Assembly: GCA_963281255.1 (NCBI GenBank)
Contig: OY725489.1
Coordinates: 4,464,001-4,528,000, forward strand
Direction of reading: 5' to 3'
Source of the DNA: Aphrocallistes beatrix
Taxonomy: Eukaryota > Porifera > Hexactinellida > Sceptrulophora > Aphrocallistidae
Length of the DNA stretch: 64,000 nucleotides
Shown: positions 44,301 through 52,307 of the stretch, piece by piece
How positions within the stretch are numbered: the first letter of the stretch is position 1
Layout: every line of letters begins with the position of its first letter
Translations under genes and position numbers: made by a program
Notes under the pieces: model-generated
What the model was told of the DNA's origin: nothing
The model's database searches: none
What the model saw: the letters and a program-made list of their open reading frames with translations, nothing else

Positions 44301-44787
44301 AACGTTTCTCGCAAGAACGTCCACGCTTATTCTTTAGAAGGGGCATTTCTAAACAAATTGAACAGAGAACAAAACAAAATTTTATGATCCATGAGTTAAA
44401 GAAAGTCATTATATTAATTATTTAGGACTATAGTTCAAGAATGAATGAAATTATAAAAGGCTGATAATTGATTGGTTCACATAAACCAATGAATTTCAAT
44501 CACAAATAGTACTTTTGATTGTATGCATAAGTTACTCTATTTTATTCCAATGTATTTGCATTATAAAATAATCGAATTTGATTGGTCAGCACATTTTGTC
44601 ACCTATCTCGGCGAGGTGAGAACATTTCGCTTAGATCTTCGAACTTAATCCTAGAATCATCATTTGACACATACATGCCAATTTTCGTATTTCTACGACT
44701 TGCCAATTCTTCAATCAATTCGGACAAACAAACAAACAAACAAAAAACAAAAAACAAAAAAAAATCCTAGAGTTTTAATATATAAGA
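38400..44787 (-). mobile_element. Autonomous Helitron, about 6.4 kb
   Basis: The 5' end lies at 44787 on the minus strand, reading TCTTATATATTAAAACTCTA preceded by A, the form expected for Helitrons, which insert between A and T. The same first 25 bases start another copy at 46969 on the plus strand. The 3' end is less sure: CCCCTGA at 38406-38400 followed by T fits the CTRR rule, with TGAC/GTCA and GGCGCC/GCGCC pairings just inside. No target duplication is expected. The single long ORF is undamaged. Confidence 0.75.
38509..44346 (-). CDS. Helitron Rep-helicase with C-terminal OTU domain
   Basis: Start chosen at the ATG at 44346 (MPLLKNKRGRSC), which begins with a basic stretch. A frame-open ATG at 44409 would add 21 hydrophobic residues. 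Numbering below is from 44409. Residues 64-262 hold about nine 23-residue repeats (SSQEKAERLEAQVEYQTA-type), probably helical. C315/C318 look like a zinc pair. The Helitron N domain spans about 540-700 (FITFTCNPKW). The HUH motif is GLPHAHILI (H760, H762), and the tyrosines lie in KYLYKYVYKG (895-901). The PIF1-type helicase has Walker A GPGGTGKT (1255) and Walker B WDEAP (1335), ending near LYVALSRVKNPKGL. The OTU cysteine-protease-like domain has GDGNCLYRSLS (D1821, C1824) and H1957. Rep nicks and joins DNA during rolling-circle transposition and the helicase unwinds it; the role of OTU is not established. The frame is fully open, so this copy may be active or recently so. Confidence 0.92.
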   Translation of the reverse strand: MPLLKNKRGRSCEKRFHSDAQRKKFARLSDTSEARETRLNRQMEYQAAHYANQSSQEKAERLEAQVEYQTAYREMQSCQEKAERLEAQVEYQVAYPENQSSQEKAERLEAQVEYQTAYREMQSSQEKAERLEAQLKYQTAHFEIQSSQEKVKRLAGQLKYQTAHFEKQSSQEKAMRLAGQLKYQTAHFEKQSSQEKVMRLAGQLKYQTAHFEKQSSQEKVMRLEAQLRYQTARNTKQSSLQRSVRLRYQRTYQLAKSRGKTNYTFLNIARSMQVTETSDDIIDEFSVGRMEYHCSHCNAKFWENEKLSTSTKDDFKFSICCGQGKVVIPALPSPPELLMHLLTATDSRGRAFREHIRAYNSALAFASLGVNLDKELASARRGVYTFRIHGVVHHYIGQLTPRVGEAPSFAQIYIHDGTPEGELENRQRHLGDASLPELRLLQNLLHEVNPYVSHFRQGVDMMREKGGVDVRMTIRADGTPDPRRYNAPTAPEIAVIMPGDGYTEGVATRDIVLHARTGGLKRITETNCAYDSLHYVLLFPSGDNGWHLGIPHSRGKGCVTAMEFYSYRLMVGSSLSYLHLFGRLFHQYIVDMYAKVEQQRLNYIKLNQEKIRVDLYKGLADAVSAGDVNPMAYGKRIILPSSFTGSPRQMFELYQDSMSIVRKYGKPYLFITFTCNPKWEEISSALLLYQKATDRPDLTIRVFRMKLRELLSDICIKHVLGRPLAHVYTIEFQKRGLPHAHILIILSDQDKPRDPTMYDKIVRAEIPDKDLNPRLYHIVKYCMIHSPCGVVRKHAACMRDGKCSKKYPKVFSQFTTTGNDSYPMYKRRNNGRTVIVNGIQLDNRWVVPYNPYLLLKYNAHINIEICSTISAVKYLYKYVYKGHDRAIVEFRIGDSAGSSTNKATMDVDEIVNYLEARYVSATESCYRLFAYELHANLPHVMRLALHLEHHQPVVFTGDSDLQEVLRRLRDTTLRGWFLANQKYLSARKLTYTNFPDEFVWNKSKREWTERLKGHGNMIGRVYSAHPGEGERYFLRMLLNHVTGCTCYQDIRTLPDGTVCTTFKEACRRRGLLEDDQESDDCLTEAATCAMPAQLRQLFVTILLFYEPCDPLALWNKHKASLAEDFLLRARILFPNVKLNASVLNSALLDIENRLEKHGKSLSDYPGMPIPTQDRSPFDLPRIIQDELAYDAPELAITADTNVPLLNPDQLSAYNCIMESIDNPIAENKAFFVDGPGGTGKTFLYNTLLAKIRSRGEIALAMASSGIAALLLEGGRTVHSRLKVPITLNELSVCNITKQSALAKLIQGAKLLVWDEAPMMHKHAAECIDRTLRDLCSNDLPFGGKVIAFGGDFRQILPIIRRGSRAEVVSACLNRSSLWHHVKVMKLTINMRLRMDSCQDHEEVSNFSDLLLRVGEGTEPHDENNMIHLDHKYAVRGESIADLATAIYGNIKEHFNDRDYVTPRIMMSPKNETTEKINKYVIDQLPGEAKVLLSADSVDTSQAAIYPTEYLNSITPTSLPPHRLYLKEYASIILLRSLDPTNGMCNGTRLLIRAFLNNVIDAEIATGVHCGKRVFIPRIIMTPSETDFPFVLRRKQFPIRPAYCITINKGQGQSLESVGIFLPSPDAIFSHGQLYVALSRVKNPKGLKVMVCGANYSTSGGVWIRNVVYREVFQNHNINPSLNDTMNLSQIDISLSEISFSTADFRSRSEDDRDDRDPAPSQPSIPIGAAVCLTGTVNRFSLNMRTQLAISIDMDPELIAAYENTFVNIIDSCLGLYYRSLRIRLSQMFGDTLNLCPVIGDGNCLYRSLSHIIFGTEKHYDDLKPKLITKFRNSPEHTLNVMHMSGITSEEELDDHFELINIPNEWGTNVELAILGALAHLDILVINATNNDHQFWRVDTIYAHNIVPIISLCDPTFNGQRLGVVLHRLHNSDMLYHFDPFYYSSS

Positions 44788-46140
44788 TACATATTTTCAC
44801 ACCTTTTAGAAAAAATCTTATTTTGAGCTAAAAGGGAGCTCTCAACGGCTAATATAGGTTATTTGAATATGTAGATTCCAAATTTCACACTTAGAATGCC
44901 CTCAAATGAGTATTTCCCGACGTATTCCGATATTTGTATTCATATTCCTTCGAGTCACTTCCTGGAGCTGCACTGTCGGCCTGTCGACCGACATTTTTAA
45001 ATTTTGATGTGTAATGATGGCATCATATGTGTGGTATATTAATATACACATTCTATTACCTAAAATGGCTGAGTTATGGCCGAAAAACTAGAATTTCTAA
45101 ATTAAAAAATATTAAAAAATACTCACAAATATCAGCCTTCTGTGCCTAGCAACTTCAATCAATTCGTTACACACACACACTTGAAGAATTGGGAAATCAT
45201 AGAGATGTGAAAATTAGCATGTAGGTGTCAAATGAAATATCATTTGAAAAGCATTGGGTCCTGATACTCGATTTTCGCTGCGTGCCAGGACACATTTTTT
45301 CACCATAAAAATCACCATACAAAACACAGTTCCAGGACTTAGACTGGAAAAGTCTTCCAAAATCATTGAGAATATTCGATTTAGAATCTCTAAAGACCAT
45401 AATAGCTAAGATTTTGTTTGAGGGTAAGAAATTTTATACCCAATGAAGTTTGTCACAGAACTTATGAGCCACCTGTATGACACTACAATAGATCGTCATT
45501 GTTATTAAAATACTCCAAAGCCCCAACGTTTGTTTGATATCTTAAATGTATTATAGTGGATGGCAATAAAAAAGATTATGCGCATATTTTCACACCTTTA
45601 TATACATATTTTCACACCATTTGTAAGGATACATCATAGCACGAAAATGCTCACGATTAAGATCCATTGTGTTGTAAAGTGAATTACTCAAGTCATGTAT
45701 GCTCTAAGTTACGTAAATCATAGCAGGATCATCGTATCGACTTGAAATTTGGGTTACTAACAAGTAAAATCTAGTTGAATAATATCTAAAATTGCAATCC
45801 GATATCAATGGAAACTGAATTTGTGGCTAAAAACTTTCCGCGTGCCCCACGTATGACCAGTAATATACGGTAATCTATAATATCTACTTCAAAAAAATTA
45901 GAGAAGGTTGAAATCCCCTGATCTTTTTCAAATTTTGTCCCGCCGACAGCAAAATATGCTCAAGAGGCCTGAGCATATTTTTGAAAGGTTTCACTGATTA
46001 GATTGCAGCACATTTTAGTATGTTATTCTAGAGTTACTTGTGGGCAGAAAACAATTGGAATAAATTATATTGCATTTTTTTCAAGGGGTCAAATCGAAAG
46101 TTGATTGAGCTAATAGACATTAAGAGTTTTAATAGTAAGG
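44788..46140. repeat. Degenerate non-autonomous Helitron remains
   Basis: ATATTTTCACACCTTT, TTGATATCTTAAATGTATTA and TTTCACACCATTTG occur here and again at 47160-47330, showing two copies of one repeat. TTGAGCTAAAAGGGAG at about 44830 inverts a block near 21380. No frame of interest. Confidence 0.6.
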
Positions 46141-46141
46141 A
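46100..46141 (-). repeat. Helitron 5' end on minus strand
   Basis: The minus strand reads A|TCCTTACTATTAAAACTCTT from 46141. The same terminus is at 22894 (plus) and 48178 (minus). It marks a short copy running left into the degenerate block. Confidence 0.6.
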
Positions 46142-46457
46142 TATCTGGTAGAAATGTACTCGTATAATTATTTTTTTCACTCGCTCCCCTCGCTCTGAAT
46201 ATCAAATAATTATAAAATAATTCGATCAACATATCAATTAGGGCTGGTATAATAAAAGTTTGTTAATAGTGTTTGTCATGTATTTTTGCTTCTAAATTTT
46301 CAGATGTTTGAAAGGAAAACATTTCTTGACCTCTCTTAATACCAGTGGTATAAAACTTATTTAAGAGAGAAGAGCGAGTGACTAGGGGGGAGGGGCTACC
46401 AAAAAGGAAATTTTCTGCTAGGAAGTACAACGTTCAATGTGGATTTAGGGACGGGGG

Positions 46458-46553
46458 CCTATTTCCAATCTGCATTTTCTGTCTAAAGTTATTGAAAAGG
46501 CTGCTGTTACGCAATTAGAAGATCACCTAATTAGCAATAACCTTATCCATTAA
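46458..46553 (+). pseudogene. LINE reverse-transcriptase fragment
   Basis: Thirty-one codons read PISNLHFLSKVIEKAAVTQL, then EDHLISNNLIH, then a stop. This is the conserved stretch after the first catalytic region of CR1/Jockey-type non-LTR reverse transcriptases (pattern P-x-S-x-L-x-x-x-S-K-x-x-E-K). No other part of a LINE is nearby. It is immediately followed by a strong hairpin. Confidence 0.6.
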
Positions 46554-46599
46554 GCCACCATACACGATGCAACAAAGTTGCATTGTGTATGGTGGGCTT
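46552..46599. repeat. Strong 19-bp-stem hairpin
   Basis: CCACCATACACGATGCAAC, loop AAA, GTTGCATTGTGTATGGTGG: one mismatch in 19 pairs, extended by AAG/CTT with a bulge. It starts at the stop of the LINE scrap. No T-run follows, so it is not a terminator of bacterial type. Confidence 0.8.
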
Positions 46600-46689
46600 C
46601 AAACTACGCCAATTTTAAGTTAAAGATGACATCACAAATTTTAACAAATGACAACTTAACGAATTCTAACAAATGACAACTTACCAAAT

Positions 46690-46965
46690 TCTGACAGTGA
46701 CAACATCGAAATTTTAACAAATGAAGGCGCCACCTTCCAACGGTTGACATGGGGTTTTTAGGGGTGTAGATTTCGAATATCATATTTTCAGATCGATATG
46801 AAAAGTTATTCGTTGACCTTTGTTTACAATATATATATACTATAAAGGAAAAAAATCCAAAAATACTTTAGATTGAGTAACTCCAGGCGCCCACAGGGCG
46901 ACTCTGCGGACACAAAGTGTCCGCAAGCCGCGCAGCGCAAACAAGCGAAGCGCGCTTGTTTGAAT
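46690..46965 (-). repeat. Helitron-type body plus GC module (copy J)
   Basis: CTTCCAACGGTTGACATGGG and GTGTAGATTTCGAATATC are the inverse of blocks at 21000-21260 and 24590. The GC module at 46872-46959 has GCGGACACAAAGTGTCCGC and GCGAAGCGCGCTTG. It ends four bases before the Helitron 5' end at 46969. Confidence 0.7.
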
Positions 46966-46968
46966 TAA

Positions 46969-47460
46969 TCTTATATATTAAAACTCTAGGATTTTTTTTT
47001 GTGTGTGTTTGTCCGAATTGATTGAAAAATTGGCATGTAGGTGTCAAATGATATGACTACGATTAAGTTCTAAGATCTAAGCGAAATCTTCACACCTCTG
47101 CAAAAAAAATGGAAAACAATTTTTCACACCTTTTCTATACTAAATAAATGACTACACTATCACAATAGAAATCATTGTACCACATTACAACATATCATCA
47201 TTGTTATTAATACTTAAAAGCCACAACTTATGTTTGATATCTTAAATGTATTATAGTGTTTAGCAATATAAAAGATTATGTGCATATTTTCACACCTTTA
47301 TATACATACGTATTTCACACCATTTGACGAATTTTGAAAAATAAGCTAGAGACTAGCTTCCAATGGGTGACATGGGTTTTTTAGGGGTGTAGATTTAGAA
47401 TATCATATTTTCAGATCGATATGATAGATCAATTGTTTACTTTTGTTTACATTAGATATA
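46969..47460 (+). repeat. Non-autonomous Helitron copy, 5' part
   Basis: It starts A|TCTTATATATTAAAACTCTA, identical to the end of the autonomous Helitron, and continues GTCCGAATTGATTG and GGTGTCAAATGATA, matching the inverse of 44590-44790. It then runs into body repeats (TTCCAATGGGTGACATGGG at about 47360). No coding content. It could have been mobilised by the nearby Rep-helicase. Confidence 0.7.
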
Positions 47461-47475
47461 TAAAGTAAACAAATC

Positions 47476-47846
47476 TCAAAAATATGTTAGAAATTTGCTT
47501 TCAACGGTTGACATAGGGTTTGGGTTTTTTAGGAGTGTGGAATTCGGTCCGCAATTATTAGCAAGTACATCGAGATGATTCTCGTATCGTTTATAAAAGT
47601 TTGTAGGTGGGTTTTGAAACTCATTAACTAGCGAACTCATCGTCTTGAAGTGTATCATTTACCTTCCTTCATCTGGTTCCTGAAGAGGGTGACTTTCATT
47701 TGGAACTCACGCACATTCTCCAAAAGAACAGTAATTAGTTGATCACGTCCTTGCAGTCTGGTATTTAGTGTGTTCAGATGTTGAGTGATGTCCACTAAAA
47801 AAGCGAAGCGCGCTTGTAATCTATTAAATTTCAGCCTTCTATCCAC
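47476..47846 (-). pseudogene. hAT transposase scrap (GTF2IRD2/ZBED-like)
   Basis: The minus frame reads FLVDITQHLNTLNTRLQGRD, then QLITVLLENVREFQMKVTLF and RNQMKEG before a stop. A second frame gives MIHFKTMSSLVNEF. This is the region of hAT transposases of the GTF2I-repeat/ZBED type in which LNTLN-x-x-LQG-x-x-Q is conserved. Compare FNAMNLQLQGN in the hAT protein at 15817-17584, a relative but not the same copy. No ends or zinc finger remain. A truncated GC module (AAGCGAAGCGCGCTTG) abuts its start. Confidence 0.6.
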
Positions 47847-47989
47847 CTAAAATGACTGAGATATAACCGAAAAACTGAAATTTCTAATTATTAAAAGAAT
47901 GTGACGATGACGTCATAGTTCCATGGTGAGTTATTATGGAATTTCGGACGGGATTGTTCATTGGTGACCGTTGTAGCAGGTTCGACTGT

Positions 47990-48145
47990 AGTTGATATTT
48001 GGTTTGTAACCAAATATCATTATTTGGTATTCGGTTGAGAACCAAATAATTTGGTCAACCGAATAATTTAGTCAACCAAATAATTTGGTCAACCGCTAAA
48101 TATATTTTTGTATTTGGTTGAAGCGGTTTCAACCTTGATATACAC
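47990..48145. repeat. ACCAAATAATTTGGT palindrome array
   Basis: ACCAAATAATTTGGT and variants repeat five times, with a tip TTTCAACCTTGATATA. Related to 29340-29480. Just before it lies a truncated right end of the 1053-1479 MITE. Confidence 0.6.
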
Positions 48146-48149
48146 AAAC

Positions 48150-48178
48150 ATTAATCGAGTTTTAATTAATAGTAAGGA
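48150..48178 (-). repeat. Helitron 5' end on minus strand
   Basis: The minus strand reads A|TCCTTACTATTAATTAAAAC and TCGATTAATG, the terminus of the GC-module-bearing Helitron-type copies (compare 27475 and 57945). Confidence 0.55.
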
Positions 48179-48199
48179 TGTATTTTATGTTGTTCATTT

Positions 48200-50260
48200 T
48201 TTATAGCCGCAAAGTGGGAAGAAGACTTGTCAAGTAAGTATTTGCTTTTCTATCTAACAAATATATTCTTTTACAATTTATACATAGAGTAAATAAATTT
48301 TGGAAATATGCAACAAGAGAATAGCTTTCAACGGTTTACCTGCATATTTAGGAGTGTATATCTCGAAATCATAATTTGAAAATTTTGATATAAATATTTT
48401 ACTTTTACAGTAGATATTGATTTATTGGATATATATAGTGATTATTTGGACAAACATTCCCTGCCCCTGGCATTATCACTCTATCCAATATCTACTGTAT
48501 GTAGAATGGTTGCATAAAATAAACAGATTCCCAAAATAGGAAATTTTGGAAATATGAGGGGAGACTACTAGCTTTCAACTGTTGGCCTAGGGTGTCCTTA
48601 AGGCCGACTCTGCAAACACTAATGTTCGCTAGCCTATTGAATATAGATAGGATAATAGATAACCAATATAATTAAAACTATGGATAAAAATTGGTTATTA
48701 AATAATCAATCGAGAATTAATTATTAATTGTATTTTATATTCGTTATTTATTCTTAGGTTCATCACTAAATAAGAGGATTCGTACTTTTGGCCTTTATAG
48801 GGTGGGGGGGAATTATTGAAGAGGTAAGTATTAGTATATGATGCTTCTGATAGTCCAGATGATTTTTAAAATTTTTCTCCTCTAGAAACATTATAAATAT
48901 ATATATATATATATACTCTCTACTCACCTAATTTGCAGGGAATTGGGTTTAAAATCTTCACTACGTCTCTTAAAGAATTCAGATTCAAATCCTTAAGAAA
49001 ATATGGTAGTTGTCCTTTTACAATATTTCGAGCATGGTCATTGATATATACAACGGTTATAATTATTGCACTACTAACAAATCACTTCTACCAAAATTAT
49101 TAAACGCCTGACTTAATAATTAATGAGAAGAATAACAAAACTATTGAAAACTTTGATTAAAAATAATACCAACAAAATTAGGGAAAAGACTGATAAAAGT
49201 CTAAAACAAATCTAAATCTAAATTATTAAATATCTCACTAAATCATTATACAAAAGTTGGTTGGCAATCGTTCATTTTCAACCTTGATAGATTTATAGAG
49301 ATCGAATTCTCGAACATTTTGAGTTTTAAACTGAGAGAATTATATCCTTGTTACTTCTGCTTCGAGTGCAATAAAATAATCCGATAATTAGAACAAACGC
49401 TCGATATTATCAATCGTATATATTAATTTTGTTGTCTTTCAGTGATTTTTAGTTTGCCGACTATACTTATGTATAGTGAGATACTTCTGAAATGAGTGCC
49501 TCCCTATATTTATTATATTTTTCCTCCATAACGGGTTTTGGGGAATACCATAAATGCCAAAAAATTAAATTTGGACAGAGAGTGTTGAATGTTTATCGGC
49601 AGACGACGAAGCTACTATACGATTTTTATGGTGAAAATCTGTTGGTAATTCGCATTCAATTTGTTGAATTTGTTGGTAAACTTTTCACATGGGATAGATA
49701 TAGTTTTTCAAAATTTCAGTATTGATAATCAAATTGACTAATAAATAAGATTAATTAAGCTATTCCTTTATTAAGCAAGGGAATTTTGGTAACTAGATCC
49801 AAATATATGATTTGGAATCATTTTGAATGGCAAAATGTCCAATGTGAAAATACTCGCGGTAGAGATGGTTGAATAAATACGTGAACAATTATATCGCTGT
49901 GCATTTGCAGCCACTTTGGCCGCCCCCCAGAAGAAATTACTCGCGCAGCCACCGACCTCCTCTCTTGTTACATTATCATAATCTCCTATATCCCACTTCA
50001 AATTAACATACTGAGCTAAACAAATTTGTTGCTAACATAAATCTTTAATTGTCGCACATACTTAAGATATTTAATGAAAAAATTCAAATTCACAACAGTA
50101 TTTATTATTTTTATACCTTGGATAATATGAGTACTAGCGACGTTACCACCTACCACTTTGCAAATTGTAATGTTGATCATCTTCGGGGTCACTTCCAGTT
50201 ATCCAGTTTCCTTTGCCACATATAAACACATTGGTTCTTCTGCAAACTACTTTCAACTGC
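48200..50260. other. No clear gene; isolated exon-like signals
   Basis: Two short segments have good splice signals: 48207-48233 (TTTTTTATAG before, gtaagt after, 27 nt) and about 48760-48820 (TTATTCTTAG before, gtaagt after). Neither joins to a convincing protein. Body-repeat scraps (TTTCAACGGTTTACC at 48325) and a short TA run near 48897-48914 are present. The small frames at 49492-49725 and 49771-50001 have no recognisable content. Confidence 0.4.
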
Positions 50261-50262
50261 TG

Positions 50263-50598
50263 GAAGAGTGATGTTTGAAATGCCGATTCAAAATACTTTA
50301 CCTTCACCTGCTGTTCGTCAGTCCGGTGAGTTGATTTTTTGATCTTATGATTCTGTTGTTGAGAAATGTTTACATTTATTATATTTTCAGGAAAGAGTGA
50401 TGTTTGAATGCCGATTCTAAATACTTTACCTTCACCTGCTGTTCGTCAGTCCGGTGAGTTGATTTTTTGATCTTATGATTTTGTTGTTGAGAAATGTTTA
50501 CATTTATTATATTTTCAGGAAAGAGTGATGTTTGAATGCCGATTTTAAATACTTTACCTTCACCTGCTGTTCGTTAGTCCGGTGAGTTGATTTTTTGA
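50263..50598 (+). repeat. Three tandem 128-bp exon-intron units
   Basis: Units start at 50263, 50391 and 50519. Each has an exon-like part (GTGATGTTTGAATGCCGATT ... CCTTCACCTGCTGTTCGTCA) followed by GTCCG|gtgagt; the first two then have TTATATTTTCAG before the next unit. In unit 1 the frame MPIQNTLPSPAVRQS is open from the acceptor to the donor. Units 2 and 3 carry small indels upstream but are open from ATGCCGATT. The exon end shares ACCTTCACCTGCT with the exon ending at 30664 (QEYFAPSPASS), so a common ancestor is possible. What gene it belonged to is unknown. Confidence 0.65.
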
Positions 50599-50610
50599 CT
50601 TTGGAGCCTC

Positions 50611-51941
50611 TTGGAGAAAAAGGCATCAGGAACTTGGACCAAAGAAAGGAAGGGATGTCATATACACACGGTAGCGTTAACCTGTTACCCGATCAAATTG
50701 GAGGTTTATTTTGGAAAACAACTGGTAAGTAATCAAGTTGAAGACTTAGTGACGCGTTTAGCTTCTAACTTGCAGAGTGGACATGTGCTCTGTGGGGATA
50801 ATTATTTCACTTCCCTTAATCTCAATCATATTTAATTCCAGAAAAAAAAATTTTATTTTGGAACAATACGCAAAAATAAGGAAGAGATACCTGAAACAAT
50901 GCTAGATATAAAAGGAGTCCCTGAATTTTCGTCTAAATTTATTTTTTAAAAGGATAATACTATGGTATCCTGCGTTCCAAGGAAGAACCGCAACGTGTTC
51001 GTTCCTATTGTCGAATATTCACTATGCAATCAGTCGAAGCGAAAATTATATGAGGAAACCACAAATGATATTAGACTATAATAAATACAAATGTGGGGGT
51101 AGATAAATTAGATCAACGTTTAAAGACATTTAGGCCATATCGGACCACCCGTAGGTGGCCTTGTGTCATTTTTTTCGTTCTATTGGCTCTCTCTGCTTAT
51201 GAGTCTTGGATTCATTTTACTATAAAATATCCTGAATCGGCTCTAACTTTGAATAAAAAAGAAATAATTTCTTTACCAGTTAGCACTCAAACTGGTTTTC
51301 CACTGGTGATATAAAGGAAAGATAAATTTGAATTCAAATGTCTCCATAGAGATATGAAATTGTCAATAAACTTTATGATCAATAATCAAAAAGAAAAATC
51401 AAGTTCAAAATACCCGAAACACAATCAATCATCTTCAGAATTGACACATCCAGACAATTTATCCCTCAATATAATTTCAAATATGACTCCCCAAATTATT
51501 CCCACATGTGAGTTGGCTTCAGAAACTACACTTCCTACTTGCGAAATTATTTCAACCACTAATTTGAATTATAATGCTCCATCATTGCCTAATTGCAAAT
51601 TATTTCTACCACTGAGCTGAACGATACTAATAGTACATCTTTGAGTACTTGTGAAACAATCCCAACAACCTTTGTTTCTCAAGTACAAGCGAAAAACTTA
51701 CCCAGAGGAAGGTGTATTTTGCAAACGCTATCACGATAGGAAAGTAAAAACTAGATGCTACATGTGTAAAACAATGGTATGCCAAATTCATTCAAAGCAT
51801 ATTGGAATATGCATTCATTGTGAAGACAAATTTCTAAGAAACTATAACAATACTTTACTAGCATTCTCAAATTCTCACAAATTTACTAGCATTCTCAAAT
51901 CCTCACAAAATTCATGTTCTTACGTATTGACGTTATTTTAG
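50611..51941 (+). pseudogene. piggyBac-type transposase, decayed C-terminal two thirds
   Basis: Frames in order give YFGKQLVSNQVEDLVTRLAS and GHVLCGDNYFTSLNL (the catalytic Asp region before N-Y-F-T-S), then FGTIRKNKEEIPETM, MVSCVPRKNRNVFVPIV, and GVDKLDQRLKTFRPY followed by RTTRRWPCVIFFVLLALSAY. These are the hallmarks of piggyBac transposases, which insert at TTAA. After a low-complexity linker (51354-51620) comes a Cys-rich tail, FCKRYHDRKVKTRCYMCKTM and CQIHSKHIGICIHC, the zinc-binding C-terminus of the family. An in-frame stop near 50948 and several frame changes show decay. The N-terminal third and the terminal repeats were not found. Confidence 0.75.
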
Positions 51942-52052
51942 GCAATGAATCGTAAGATTCAGCCAATAGATTTTCAGATTTGATCAATGTATCCAGTTAG
52001 TCAATGAATTTTATTTGTACTGATTCAATAAACAAAGTTGACCGATTATTTT

Positions 52053-52057
52053 CTCGC
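52053..52057 (+). repeat. Target site duplication of LTR element (left)
   Basis: CTCGC precedes the 5' LTR and is repeated at 57005-57009 directly after the 3' LTR: a 5-bp duplication typical of Gypsy-class integration. Confidence 0.85.
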
Positions 52058-52289
52058 TGTAGAGACTTTAGACAGTAGTGTTATACCTCATCACTACCTG
52101 CGTGGTTTCCGTAGCTTAGTACCACCCATGGTGTTAGTCATAATAGGACTTCACTGACTCTACTTACATATTTATAGGGCAAGCTATCGCTTGTGACATA
52201 TTGTATGCTTATCTTAATCTGGTGATTCCATTACAAGCACTTAGAAAACTAAATACAGTTTGAATTGCTTTCTACCCAAATATATTACA
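52058..52289 (+). repeat. 5' LTR, 232 bp
   Basis: It starts TGTAGAGACTTTAGACAGTA and ends CCCAAATATATTACA (TG...CA). No difference from the 3' LTR was found on reading. Promoter and poly-A signals must lie in it, but none stands out as canonical. Confidence 0.95.
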
Positions 52290-52290
52290 G

Positions 52291-52301
52291 TGGCGACGAA
52301 G
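52291..52301 (+). other. Putative primer binding site
   Basis: TGGCGACGAAG starts one base after the LTR. TGGCGAC is a common start of Gypsy-class primer sites. I cannot assign the primer tRNA with certainty. Confidence 0.6.
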
Positions 52302-52307
52302 ATATAA

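Noticed and set aside
43717-44337. 206-codon plus-strand frame with MSSLVFQLPCKP repeats
   Set aside because: Antisense shadow of the repeated N-terminus of the Helitron protein.
46141-46969. Treating 44787-46969 as one large inverted-repeat transposon
   Set aside because: The two matching ends are Helitron 5' ends pointing away from each other, as expected for two separate insertions. The DNA between is unrelated older repeat.
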